Shown: piece by piece, positions 30,846 to 38,108 of the stretch | How positions within the stretch are numbered: the first letter of the stretch is position 1 | Layout of the letters: every line of letters starts with the position of its first letter | Virus record (IMG/VR): IMGVR_UViG_3300032562_000004 | Span: 171,813 to 235,812 of that record | Length of the DNA: 64,000 bases | Reading direction: 5' to 3' (one strand) | Origin: a virus | The notes under the pieces: generated by a model | The model's input: the letters and a program-made list of their open reading frames with translations, nothing else | The model's database searches: none | What the model was told of the DNA's origin: nothing | Translations under genes and position numbers: made by a program

Positions 30846-30874
30846 AGTATACAGGATATTTTGGATGAAGTCAA
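30846..30874 (-). promoter_or_regulatory. Sigma70-type promoter of the DsbA-like gene
   Basis: TTGACT (30869-30874), N17, TATACT (30846-30851), 26 bases before ATG with RBS AGGAGA in the leader. Minus strand. Confidence 0.82.
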
Positions 30875-30884
30875 ATGATAAAAG

Positions 30885-30972
30885 ACACTTTTGGCTAAAC
30901 GGTAGCGAATCGCTTTACCAAGGCAGGCTCCGCCTACACCGGCCGTTTTACAACGGTCCTAAGGGTGTTCTT
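30885..30972. other. Unexplained cloverleaf-like structured locus
   Basis: In an otherwise gene-free stretch (30820-31069), a long imperfect helix (GACACTTTTGG with CCTAAGGGTGTTC) encloses three hairpins: GGTAGCG-AAT-CGCTTTACC, AGGC-AGGCTCC-GCCT and CCGTT-TTAC-AACGG. GC content is far above the flanks. Two pairs of the outer helix are G-U as read on the plus strand and would be A-C mismatches on the minus strand, which favours a plus-strand RNA. It lacks a T-loop, anticodon arm and CCA, so it is not a tRNA. Confidence 0.5.
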
Positions 30973-31025
30973 TACATATAAGTATTTACCGAAGTACAGT
31001 TTTCAAAATGCCAACGATTCATAGC

Positions 31026-31072
31026 ATTAGAGTAGTTGGATATCCCCATATCGCGAACTACACTTTTATTTA
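31026..31072 (-). promoter_or_regulatory. Late-type promoter and 5' stem-loop leader, copy 3 (orphan)
   Basis: Complement: ATAAATA, then AAGTGTAGTTCGCG, inner stem GATAT/ATATC with loop GGGG, then CCAACTACTCTAA. Outer stem GTAGTT/AACTAC pairs 31056-31061 with 31032-31037. Unlike copies 1 and 2, no homing endonuclease follows; the downstream stretch holds only the structured locus and then the DsbA-like gene. Confidence 0.65.
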
Positions 31073-31153
31073 TCTATAGATAACAGGTGCGTAAGGATTA
31101 AGTTTATAATCCTCATCACCGTGTTGTTCTGGATAAACTGGATATTCGTTCAT
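31070..31153 (-). CDS. Very small protein (27 aa)
   Basis: A 27-codon frame ending NPYAPVIYR. Its ATG lies five bases after a late-type ATAAATA box (31159-31165) and there is no RBS, the same arrangement as several larger late genes here. Its stop overlaps the promoter of the orphan leader. Protein-like composition (acidic, Pro/Tyr-rich). Could be chance. Confidence 0.42.
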   Translation of the reverse strand: MNEYPVYPEQHGDEDYKLNPYAPVIYR

Positions 31154-31161
31154 ATTAATAT

Positions 31162-32274
31162 TTATTTAAAATCGTTATCGGACAAATAATAGTCTTCAAT
31201 ATTAAATTTATGGATAATATTGAAATCAGTATCGATACCTTCAAACATCATACGCTGTAAGAAAACAGTTCGTAAGCTAGGCTTTTTGAGTTTATTATCG
31301 AGATAGTCTTGATTTTTATCAAATTCAAATATTTCTAATTTTGCTTGTTTTTTATACTCAACCCATTTTGTGATATTCCTAGCATCTTGCGAGTTAATAC
31401 TCCAAAGTTGGAAATCAGTTGAATCATAAAAATGGTGTAAGTATGTATTCATAAATTCTTCAGAAAAGTTATGCCATAGTTTCGGAGAGCATAACACTAA
31501 TAATCTAAATCTTACTGATTGCCACTTAAAGCAAAAGTTCCACCACCAAAACCAATCAGCATTTTTTTCTATTGTTATACCGTATGTGTCAGCTGAACGA
31601 CATACTGCGTCTATTAATAATGTAGAAACTTTAGGAACTTGTATTTTGCTGTTTAAGTACGAAAATATAATATCTTTAGAAAAGCTATTATTAAAAACAT
31701 CAGCTCTTTCTAACATAAAGTTTTTTAACATATCGCTACCAAATAATTGGTCGTTATGCTCACCTGTTACTAATATAATACTTTTATCAAATAACCAAGG
31801 AATAGTTTCACTATTGATTATTTGTAATTTGCCAGCAATATAATTTCTAAAGAATTCCTGATTTTCAATTACTGCGTCATAGCTTGTTAATACTCTAATT
31901 CTATCTTTAACTTCAGCTAACGGATAATTTTCTAAAAAACTAATCAACATTCTTGTACTGTCGATGCCGCCGCTCCACATAATGCCTAATGGCTTTTGTA
32001 GTCGAATGCTAAGTTCCCATAGTTCAGCAGCTCGTTTGTTACAACAATCTCTATAAGATAAAAAATTTGATGTTAATAGCGGTAACTCGCTACCTGGATA
32101 TACTTTAGTGTTGATTGGTTGTTTAAACTGGTTAGTTCTATCTACTAACCCAACAGCATTACTAATAGTTTTGTACATTGCTTTCCAGTCAGCAACTTCT
32201 GAATATAATGGTGTCGGTAATACAGCATTAGAATTAAAATAATAAACGGATTTCATGTTTCGGCATTGCCCCAA
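31162..32274 (-). CDS. PP-loop ATPase, asparagine-synthetase-like
   Basis: MWSGGIDSTRMLISFL (about 98-113) is the SGGxDS pyrophosphate-binding loop of N-type ATP pyrophosphatases. The rest (VLTSYDAVIENQEFF, VTGEHNDQLFGSDML) parallels the synthetase domain of AsnB-type enzymes, but no glutaminase domain (N-terminal Cys) is present. A paralogue lies at 43792. Such proteins could amidate a small molecule or a base; role unknown. It overlaps the 210-aa gene by 22 bases. Confidence 0.7.
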   Translation of the reverse strand: MGQCRNMKSVYYFNSNAVLPTPLYSEVADWKAMYKTISNAVGLVDRTNQFKQPINTKVYPGSELPLLTSNFLSYRDCCNKRAAELWELSIRLQKPLGIMWSGGIDSTRMLISFLENYPLAEVKDRIRVLTSYDAVIENQEFFRNYIAGKLQIINSETIPWLFDKSIILVTGEHNDQLFGSDMLKNFMLERADVFNNSFSKDIIFSYLNSKIQVPKVSTLLIDAVCRSADTYGITIEKNADWFWWWNFCFKWQSVRFRLLVLCSPKLWHNFSEEFMNTYLHHFYDSTDFQLWSINSQDARNITKWVEYKKQAKLEIFEFDKNQDYLDNKLKKPSLRTVFLQRMMFEGIDTDFNIIHKFNIEDYYLSDNDFK

Positions 32275-32885
32275 AATTCTGTATATATTTGCATTCTTAC
32301 AATATCTAATTCTTCTTGCGTAATTGCTTGGTTAATCATATCTTTGAATTTTTCTGCTAGGGCAGTAATTCTAAATTTAGTTATATTTTCAGTCTCAATT
32401 TTCAAACTTAACTCAGCAAATACTTGTTCAACCGGACGCTCAACAATGCGAGCATACTCTTCTATCATAAGAGTATAAAATCCTTTACTAGGATCGCATT
32501 TTGTTATTTCTATATCGGCGACGGCACTAAACGCTGTCCATTTTGTTGTATCGACTCTTAATAAAGCATTTCCAGTATGGGTTTCCCATATACCAAATAA
32601 AATATGTCTGCGCTTTATAATTTCACGATTAATTAACCAAGATTCACTAACTTGAGTTGGATCAATAGGAACTAACTGTCCTGATCGCTTGTCATTTTTC
32701 CAAACATTATCATAAAATTCTGTTCGGTTTTTAAACTTTTCATAGTTATTTACAAATGGTGTAATACCACGCACAAAGCAATCAATAGAACTTGACGCTA
32801 ATGCGTTAGCTGTAACTAATCGATTGGTAGAAGTGTAAACACAAAAATTTTCGTGACTTACTACAAGGTAGTGCATATCGTACAT
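32253..32885 (-). CDS. Hypothetical protein (210 aa)
   Basis: Not recognised. HYLVVSHENFCVYTSTNRLVTA at the N-terminus is beta-rich, the C-terminal 90 residues are helical (IEEYARIVERPVEQVFAELSLKIE). It overlaps the PP-loop gene, suggesting joint function. No RBS; a weak 10 box (TATAAG) lies eight bases before ATG. Confidence 0.65.
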   Translation of the reverse strand: MYDMHYLVVSHENFCVYTSTNRLVTANALASSSIDCFVRGITPFVNNYEKFKNRTEFYDNVWKNDKRSGQLVPIDPTQVSESWLINREIIKRRHILFGIWETHTGNALLRVDTTKWTAFSAVADIEITKCDPSKGFYTLMIEEYARIVERPVEQVFAELSLKIETENITKFRITALAEKFKDMINQAITQEELDIVRMQIYTEFWGNAET

Positions 32886-32921
32886 ATGATATACTTATAC
32901 TGCTAGATTTTGTTTAAATTA

Positions 32922-35408
32922 TTATTGACCTTGGATAGACCAGTCGTAGTCTACATTAACGACAACTTTGCCTTGCTTACCATAATATGCGTATGGATCA
33001 AACTCGTCACTAGTAACTTTGATACGCTTACTACTGCCATCATCAAAATATACTGTCCAAACAAAGTATTCGCCTGGGCGCAAACTTTCATTAACTTCGT
33101 CTTTAATCAAACGCAATGCTTCTTTGCGTACTTGAATATGACCGCCGTTATCTAAGTCTACTGTATAATATCCAGGAGCGCCTTTAAATGCGCCTGGACG
33201 GATTTCTCCAATAGTGCCCATTTGTCCAGCTTCAGGACCTTTAACAATCTTAACACGATTGCCTAAGTTCTTAGCTTCACTGATAGCTTCAGCTAACATA
33301 ACATCTAGGTTTTCGATACTTTCACAATGCCATTTTCTAAGTGATAATGCTTTACGAGTTGGCTCTCCGTTGGGCTTTTTCATAGGACCCTTCATGCCAC
33401 TCATACGAGCGCAAAATGATTTGCGGCGCTTATCATCTTTACTGCCTTTTTTAATTTTACTAGGCTTTTTAGTAACAGCGGTTTGTAGTTTAGATCCAGG
33501 ATGTTCTTTGCGATAAGAGTCAACACCTTTCTTGTTTAAGCCGCCGTTTTTATTCTTGCCTGATTTCTTTTGCCAAGCGGCTGTTTCGTCTACAGCTTTC
33601 TTTTTAGCAATAGCAATAGCAGCTTGTTGTGCTGGGTTAGCGGCTTCTTCAACAGATTCATTAGGCACACAGTTACGCACTCGGCCACCATTTTTGCCCT
33701 TCTTAGTTCCTTCTTCGTGTTTGCCAGGCCAACATTTGGAAAAACCATTTGAATCTTTTTGACCTTTTTTGATTTCTGTAAATGTTTTACGAGCTGATTC
33801 ATAGATAGCAGGTTTAGTAATATTGTATCCATTACGAACAGCCCACGATAAGAAATTATCTGATTCTTCAAGTTGACCAGTTAATCCTTTGTAAGCACCT
33901 TTAACCATGTCAATTTGTTTTTGTCCAACTTGTTGCATAAATGATTTTTTAGGTTCAGCTTTCTTAGGTGCCTTAGGAGCTGTCATTTGCTTAATAGCAT
34001 ATTCTTCAGCATCCTTGCGTAACTTAGCACCTTCTTCATCAGTCATTTCACCTAATCTAGCGGCAGCCGCTTTTTTCAATTGATTAGCGTGTTTGCCGGC
34101 ACCACTTTGCATTACTGACTTAGGAGCATGGGTACTTTTTCTAAGAGGTTGCGATAAAGGATTAGAGCGAACGGTCATGTTGCCATCAATGCCCTCATCT
34201 ACTTCTTGATCATCGCCGTTAATTTCGTGTTCGTCACCTTTGTGTAAATCTGGATCAGGTTGACTCTTCATACCTTTAGCTTTAGCAATTAAATATGCTA
34301 ATTCTTTATCACCCATTGGATTGTCTAACTCTTCCAAGCCGCCAAAACCTTGCCCTGGCTTAGGAGGATTTGGATCTGTACCTTTCCAGTATCCGCCAAA
34401 CTTAGGACCATCTGGATGATGTGCGGCTGCAGCCATTGATCCTTCCTTCATGATAGGATTTAATGTAATCTTATCTGCTTTTTCTTTTTCGCCTTGGTTG
34501 TATAATTTCTTCTTCCAGTTATCGTGAAAGCGGCGAGCATCTTCATAGTAATCAAACTGTTTAACGGACTTGCCGGCTAAACAAACTTCATATGGCTCTA
34601 CTTTGTTAAAGTCTTGCCAACCTTCTACTTTAATTAATTCATCCTGGTCAGGCTCGCCTGGGGCAGAATCTTTCCATTCTTCGACTGTAGCAGGAGCTTT
34701 AGTAATACCATGTTCTTTGTTAGCTTTTTTACGCCAAGCGATATAACTACCATTATTGTTTACACCACCACCATGCTCATCTAAGTCTGCTTTGCGAGCT
34801 CGCATAGCATTATGGCCTTTGGACCACAATAAATGTTCTGGCGATCCTTTTGGATGCGGATTGCTATCATATGATTTACCTTTAATAGCGGCATGCATGC
34901 CAGCATCGTGCGGGCTTACTTTTAAACTTTCGTCTACATCGCGATTTTTGTTATTGTAGAATTTTTTAATACTACGAGCACTTGTGCGTGGCTTTGGAGC
35001 AATACGATAATCTCTGCCTGGGGCTTGTTCTTTTTTGCGACGAACTACAGCTTTAGCTTCTTCCTTGCTACCGTAAGTTCCTTCTTTAGTGCCGTCAATA
35101 AAAACTGTATATGTATAATTTGTATCTGCGTAGTCTTCTTCTAAATCAAACGCATCTAAATTACTTTGTGCTGTTCTTTCATTATGGGCCAATGTTTCTG
35201 CGCCCGGAGCTTCATCTACTTTTAGTTTGTAATAACTGTCGCGCTCTGCTTTAGCTTTAGCGTATGCGTGACGCATAGCTTCTTTATATTTAGGATCGTT
35301 TGATTCTTTAGCACGAGCTAAAAAGTCATCCATTTTAGCATTTAAGTCTTCAATACGACGTGCTTCAAGGTCGTCGATAGCCCCTTCAAATATATCAAAT
35401 AAATTCAT
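32922..35408 (-). CDS. Large modular late protein with KOW-like and basic domains (828 aa)
   Basis: Lys/Gly/Asn-rich multidomain protein. The N-terminus MNLFDIFEG resembles the short capsid-targeting peptides of T4 internal proteins. Modules: YTYTVFIDGTKEGTYGSKEEA (about 98-118) and EPYEVCLAGKSVKQFDYYEDA (a second, related strand-strand-helix unit), a His/Lys-rich SPHDAGMHAAIKG...WSKGHNAMRARK unit, a basic KDDKRRKSFCARMSGMKGP unit with two Cys seen in other phage proteins, and a KOW/SH3-like VKIVKGPEAGQMGTIGEI near 728-745. It may be packaged in the head and enter the cell with DNA. Activity unknown. Confidence 0.7.
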   Translation of the reverse strand: MNLFDIFEGAIDDLEARRIEDLNAKMDDFLARAKESNDPKYKEAMRHAYAKAKAERDSYYKLKVDEAPGAETLAHNERTAQSNLDAFDLEEDYADTNYTYTVFIDGTKEGTYGSKEEAKAVVRRKKEQAPGRDYRIAPKPRTSARSIKKFYNNKNRDVDESLKVSPHDAGMHAAIKGKSYDSNPHPKGSPEHLLWSKGHNAMRARKADLDEHGGGVNNNGSYIAWRKKANKEHGITKAPATVEEWKDSAPGEPDQDELIKVEGWQDFNKVEPYEVCLAGKSVKQFDYYEDARRFHDNWKKKLYNQGEKEKADKITLNPIMKEGSMAAAAHHPDGPKFGGYWKGTDPNPPKPGQGFGGLEELDNPMGDKELAYLIAKAKGMKSQPDPDLHKGDEHEINGDDQEVDEGIDGNMTVRSNPLSQPLRKSTHAPKSVMQSGAGKHANQLKKAAAARLGEMTDEEGAKLRKDAEEYAIKQMTAPKAPKKAEPKKSFMQQVGQKQIDMVKGAYKGLTGQLEESDNFLSWAVRNGYNITKPAIYESARKTFTEIKKGQKDSNGFSKCWPGKHEEGTKKGKNGGRVRNCVPNESVEEAANPAQQAAIAIAKKKAVDETAAWQKKSGKNKNGGLNKKGVDSYRKEHPGSKLQTAVTKKPSKIKKGSKDDKRRKSFCARMSGMKGPMKKPNGEPTRKALSLRKWHCESIENLDVMLAEAISEAKNLGNRVKIVKGPEAGQMGTIGEIRPGAFKGAPGYYTVDLDNGGHIQVRKEALRLIKDEVNESLRPGEYFVWTVYFDDGSSKRIKVTSDEFDPYAYYGKQGKVVVNVDYDWSIQGQ

Positions 35409-35409
35409 T

Positions 35410-36486
35410 CTATTTTTCTTCTATGTAATCAGCCGATTGCTCAGCGTCATGTTTGGCTTTACGACGAGCCATATACATTTCTAATGCTATTTCACATTCT
35501 TCTAAACTGCTAAAACGACTTGGTAATTCTTTGCCAGCACGTTTGATACAAAAGCCATTGCGCTCATCGCCGTGGATCTCAACTAATACAGAGCCGCCGC
35601 CACCTGAGCCAATGCCAACATCCTCGACTGGAACATTAACTGTTTTAACTGGAGCTGTTGCGCTTTCTGCGTATGTAGGATCAGTTAACCCAGCAGGCGC
35701 TTCGCCTTGTGCCGGAGTTTGATTTGGATCTTCGTCCAACTCATTTTCGTGTTCGCCGTATTCGTCGGCATCTTCATCATCGGCGTATTGATTGTATTCA
35801 ACATTAGCAGCATTAAAACTGTGTGTTCCGTGATTGTATAAATTTACAATTATAAAATTACTGCGTTGTCCAAAATCAACAATTTCGCCAGTAGCGCCGC
35901 TAAACTGTACATCGCCAATAATTTCAACTGGGTCACCAATTCGTAATTCTTGACCTTCTTCTAAACTATCAGGGATAGCTTCTTCTACATCTTGTTCTTT
36001 TTTCTTTGCTAACTCAGCACGAGTTTGTTGTGCTAACTTGTTGCCTACGCCTGTGCCTTGTTTGTTGAAGCCCGGAGGATTGCGAAACGGTTTAGCCGGA
36101 GCCGGTGTGTATGGTGCGTCGGGATCTTGATCAGCTTCGTCGACTGATTCTTTAGACTGTAGTTCTAAATCTTTTAATTCTTTTTTCTTTAAGTCTAAGT
36201 CTTGTTTTTTCTTAGTAATTAAATCTTTGTCTTGTTTGAGTGAATCTTCTGCTGATTTTAAATAATCAACTAAACTTGCTTTAACTTTTGATAGTACATC
36301 GTCTGACTTCTCTTCGGCAAACTCAACACCACCGACACCAGGAGTAAAATCCTCTTCGGCTTTTTTTAAATTATTAAAGAGTGCTGGTTTCTTCTGTTTA
36401 GATTCAGCAATATGCTCATGCTTAGGAGCTATGCGCCCCTCAAGTATGGCTAATTTTTCTACAATACTATAAAAGTTATGGTCCAT
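35410..36486 (-). CDS. Modular late protein with coiled coil and KOW-like domain (358 aa)
   Basis: A Lys-rich coiled coil spans about residues 75-112. LRIGDPVEIIGDVQFSGATGEIVDFG (about 181-206) is a KOW/SH3-like barrel start. An acidic linker (DEDADEYGEHENELDED) follows. GSVLVEIHGDERNGFCIKRAG...SLEECEIALEMYMARRK is a small C-terminal domain. It sits one base from the 828-aa gene and overlaps the Dps-like gene, so all three are co-expressed. Not a known enzyme. Confidence 0.68.
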   Translation of the reverse strand: MDHNFYSIVEKLAILEGRIAPKHEHIAESKQKKPALFNNLKKAEEDFTPGVGGVEFAEEKSDDVLSKVKASLVDYLKSAEDSLKQDKDLITKKKQDLDLKKKELKDLELQSKESVDEADQDPDAPYTPAPAKPFRNPPGFNKQGTGVGNKLAQQTRAELAKKKEQDVEEAIPDSLEEGQELRIGDPVEIIGDVQFSGATGEIVDFGQRSNFIIVNLYNHGTHSFNAANVEYNQYADDEDADEYGEHENELDEDPNQTPAQGEAPAGLTDPTYAESATAPVKTVNVPVEDVGIGSGGGGSVLVEIHGDERNGFCIKRAGKELPSRFSSLEECEIALEMYMARRKAKHDAEQSADYIEEK

Positions 36487-36926
36487 TATGCTCTAGCTTC
36501 TTTCAAAAAACTTTGTAGCATCCAGATAAACTTGTTTGTGGCAGTTAATCTTTCAGCGATAAAATTTGCGATATCTTGCTTGTTCTCTGCTGTAGCAGCC
36601 GCAAAACATTCATTAAGAAGGTTGATCATAACATGGGAATCAGCTAGTAATTCCTCAAGCATGAGTTGTGCTCTAGGCACTTTAGTTTGGTCTTGAATAC
36701 GGGATAACTCGTTATAACGAGTAAGGCTAGCAGGAGTGTATTCTCCCAGGGTGCGGATAAACTCCCCGAGCGGGTCAACGGCAGAATATGCGTCCTCATA
36801 CACTTTTTGTAGGAATTTATGATATTGATAGAAGTCTTTGCCTTCTACATTAAAATGAAAGAAATGGGCTTTTAAGTAATAAGCGAAGTCACTCGCGAGT
36901 AAAATTTTCATCAATTCAGCCAGCAT
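36486..36926 (-). CDS. dps: Dps-like ferritin
   Basis: Four-helix protein of 146 residues. YYLKAHFFHFNVEGKDFYQYHKFLQKVYEDAYSAVDPLGEFIRTLG (in pieces, about 16-61) follows the Dps pattern HxNVxGxxFxxxHxxF...D-x3-E-x3-RxLG: the two His, Asp and Glu of the inter-subunit ferroxidase centre are all present. Dps oxidises iron and shields DNA. A late promoter (36950-36956) with leader and RBS AAAGGAT drives it. A phage copy might protect packaged or newly made DNA. Confidence 0.75.
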   Translation of the reverse strand: MLAELMKILLASDFAYYLKAHFFHFNVEGKDFYQYHKFLQKVYEDAYSAVDPLGEFIRTLGEYTPASLTRYNELSRIQDQTKVPRAQLMLEELLADSHVMINLLNECFAAATAENKQDIANFIAERLTATNKFIWMLQSFLKEARA

Positions 36927-36949
36927 TTTAAATCCTTTAAATTATATAT

Positions 36950-36969
36950 TATTTAGTTAAAACTAAATA
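36950..36969. promoter_or_regulatory. Divergent late promoters forming a perfect inverted repeat
   Basis: TATTTAGTT (36950-36958), two A, AACTAAATA (36961-36969): two CTAAATA boxes point away from each other, one toward the Dps-like gene (minus), one toward the HNH cassette (plus). Confidence 0.6.
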
Positions 36970-37010
36970 GAAGTGTAGTTCGCGGATCTCGACAATCCCA
37001 ACTACTCTAA
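36963..37010 (+). promoter_or_regulatory. Late-type promoter and 5' stem-loop leader, copy 2
   Basis: CTAAATA (36963-36969), then AAGTGTAGTTCGCG, inner stem GGAT/ATCC with loop CTCGACA, then CAACTACTCTAA. Outer stem GTAGTT/AACTAC pairs 36975-36980 with 37000-37005. Inner stem sequence differs from copies 1 and 3 while pairing is kept. Confidence 0.7.
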
Positions 37011-37031
37011 CGCTTATAAGGAGCAATCAGC

Positions 37032-37613
37032 ATGAGTATTTACAGAAAAGATAGCTACCATCGTAAAATATACGAGGATCACTATGGGCCAATTCCAAAA
37101 GATTCAGAAGGTCGTAGCTACGAAATACATCATATAGACGGAAATCACGAAAATAACAACATTGATAATCTTCTCTGTGTAAGCATACAGGAACATTATA
37201 ATATACACTATTCTCAAGGAGATTTCAAGGCTTGCCTTATAATGTCTAAAAGAATGGACATTTCTCCGGAAGAAAAATCGAGGCTAGCAAAAATAACTAA
37301 CGCAGGCAAAAACAATCCAAGTTATGGGATTTATTGGTGGACTAATGGAGTTGAAGAAAAGAAATCAAAAACTCAACCGGGACCAGAATGGACTCGCGGA
37401 AGATCTGCTATATTAAAAACTCGTGTATCGTCTACTATAGTTAAAAAGGATATTCGAGCAGGGGCAAAAAATACAAGTTATGGAAAATATTGGTGGACTA
37501 ACGGAATAGATAGCATTAAATCAGATAAGTGCCCAGAGGGATATTACAGAGGGGTAGGAGAAATACAGAGAATGAAGTCAAGAAATAAGTTGGCTAAATC
37601 TTGGATTTTTTAG
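37032..37613 (+). CDS. HNH homing endonuclease
   Basis: EIHHIDGNHENNNIDNLLCV (about 36-55) is the HNH core with HH, an Asn of the ENNNIDNL loop and, further on, EHYNIHY. The C-terminal part has two YGxYWWTNG repeats (NPSYGIYWWTNGVEE and NTSYGKYWWTNGIDS), probable DNA-binding modules. Plus-strand cassette with its own late promoter, stem-loop leader and RBS AAGGAGC; the 3' end overlaps a convergent gene by 20 bases. Confidence 0.87.
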   Translation: MSIYRKDSYHRKIYEDHYGPIPKDSEGRSYEIHHIDGNHENNNIDNLLCVSIQEHYNIHYSQGDFKACLIMSKRMDISPEEKSRLAKITNAGKNNPSYGIYWWTNGVEEKKSKTQPGPEWTRGRSAILKTRVSSTIVKKDIRAGAKNTSYGKYWWTNGIDSIKSDKCPEGYYRGVGEIQRMKSRNKLAKSWIF

Positions 37614-37806
37614 TTGATTTGTATGCTTTATATTCTTTAGGAGTATTAGGAGTAAGATCGTTAGTTTCGACACCTGTAAAGAATGAGCCCTGGGGTATTC
37701 TTCGCTGTACGGCTCCTAGAGGAGTAGCCACGGGCGCAATACTTCCTGCGCTAGTACTAGCTACACTGGCGTCTTCTTTTAACCCTATAATTTCAAATAG
37801 TTTCAT
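37594..37806 (-). CDS. Small late protein with capsid-targeting-like N-terminus (70 aa)
   Basis: Begins MKLFEIIGLKED, close in type to T4 internal-protein targeting peptides and to MNLFDIFEG at 35408. The rest is low in structure (Ser/Ala/Pro/Thr) with a basic end. It overlaps the upstream gene by four bases and the convergent HNH gene at its 3' end. Function unknown. Confidence 0.65.
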   Translation of the reverse strand: MKLFEIIGLKEDASVASTSAGSIAPVATPLGAVQRRIPQGSFFTGVETNDLTPNTPKEYKAYKSTKKSKI

Positions 37807-38090
37807 TCTAAAATCCTAAATTTTAAGTTATCTATAACTGCTCCGGGCCCGTATTCTACTTTTAAACTTTTAACATTTAGTTGGGCTAAATGCGGGGCAA
37901 CTAACTCATAGCGTAACGTGTATTCACCCGGTTCGGCACTAATTTGTAAATCTTCTTCCAAAGCACTATCAGTCCAAATCCATGTACGTTCTGCAAATAA
38001 TTCGTCATTAACATACAAACGATAGATAGGACTTAATCCTTCCCAATCGCAGTCAATATTACTCAGTATACGCACAAATTTTTTGCTCAT
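37803..38090 (-). CDS. Small beta-rich late protein (95 aa)
   Basis: LSPIYRLYVNDELFAERTWIW...LQISAEPGEYTLRYELV looks like an immunoglobulin- or carbohydrate-binding-like beta sandwich, a pattern I recall from T4-like cyanophage small proteins. A late box (CTAAATA, 38095-38101) ends four bases before ATG with no RBS, so a (near-)leaderless message is likely. Probably a minor virion protein. Confidence 0.72.
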   Translation of the reverse strand: MSKKFVRILSNIDCDWEGLSPIYRLYVNDELFAERTWIWTDSALEEDLQISAEPGEYTLRYELVAPHLAQLNVKSLKVEYGPGAVIDNLKFRILE

Positions 38091-38108
38091 ACTGTATTTA
38101 GCGGAATT

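Noticed and set aside
30885-30972. tRNA gene on either strand
   Set aside because: It folds like a cloverleaf, but has no TTCRANY T-loop, no proper anticodon stem of five pairs and no CCA or discriminator context.
35453-35722. Plus-strand gene antisense to the 358-aa protein
   Set aside because: Complementary shadow of a real gene, no RBS or promoter, and implausible protein composition.
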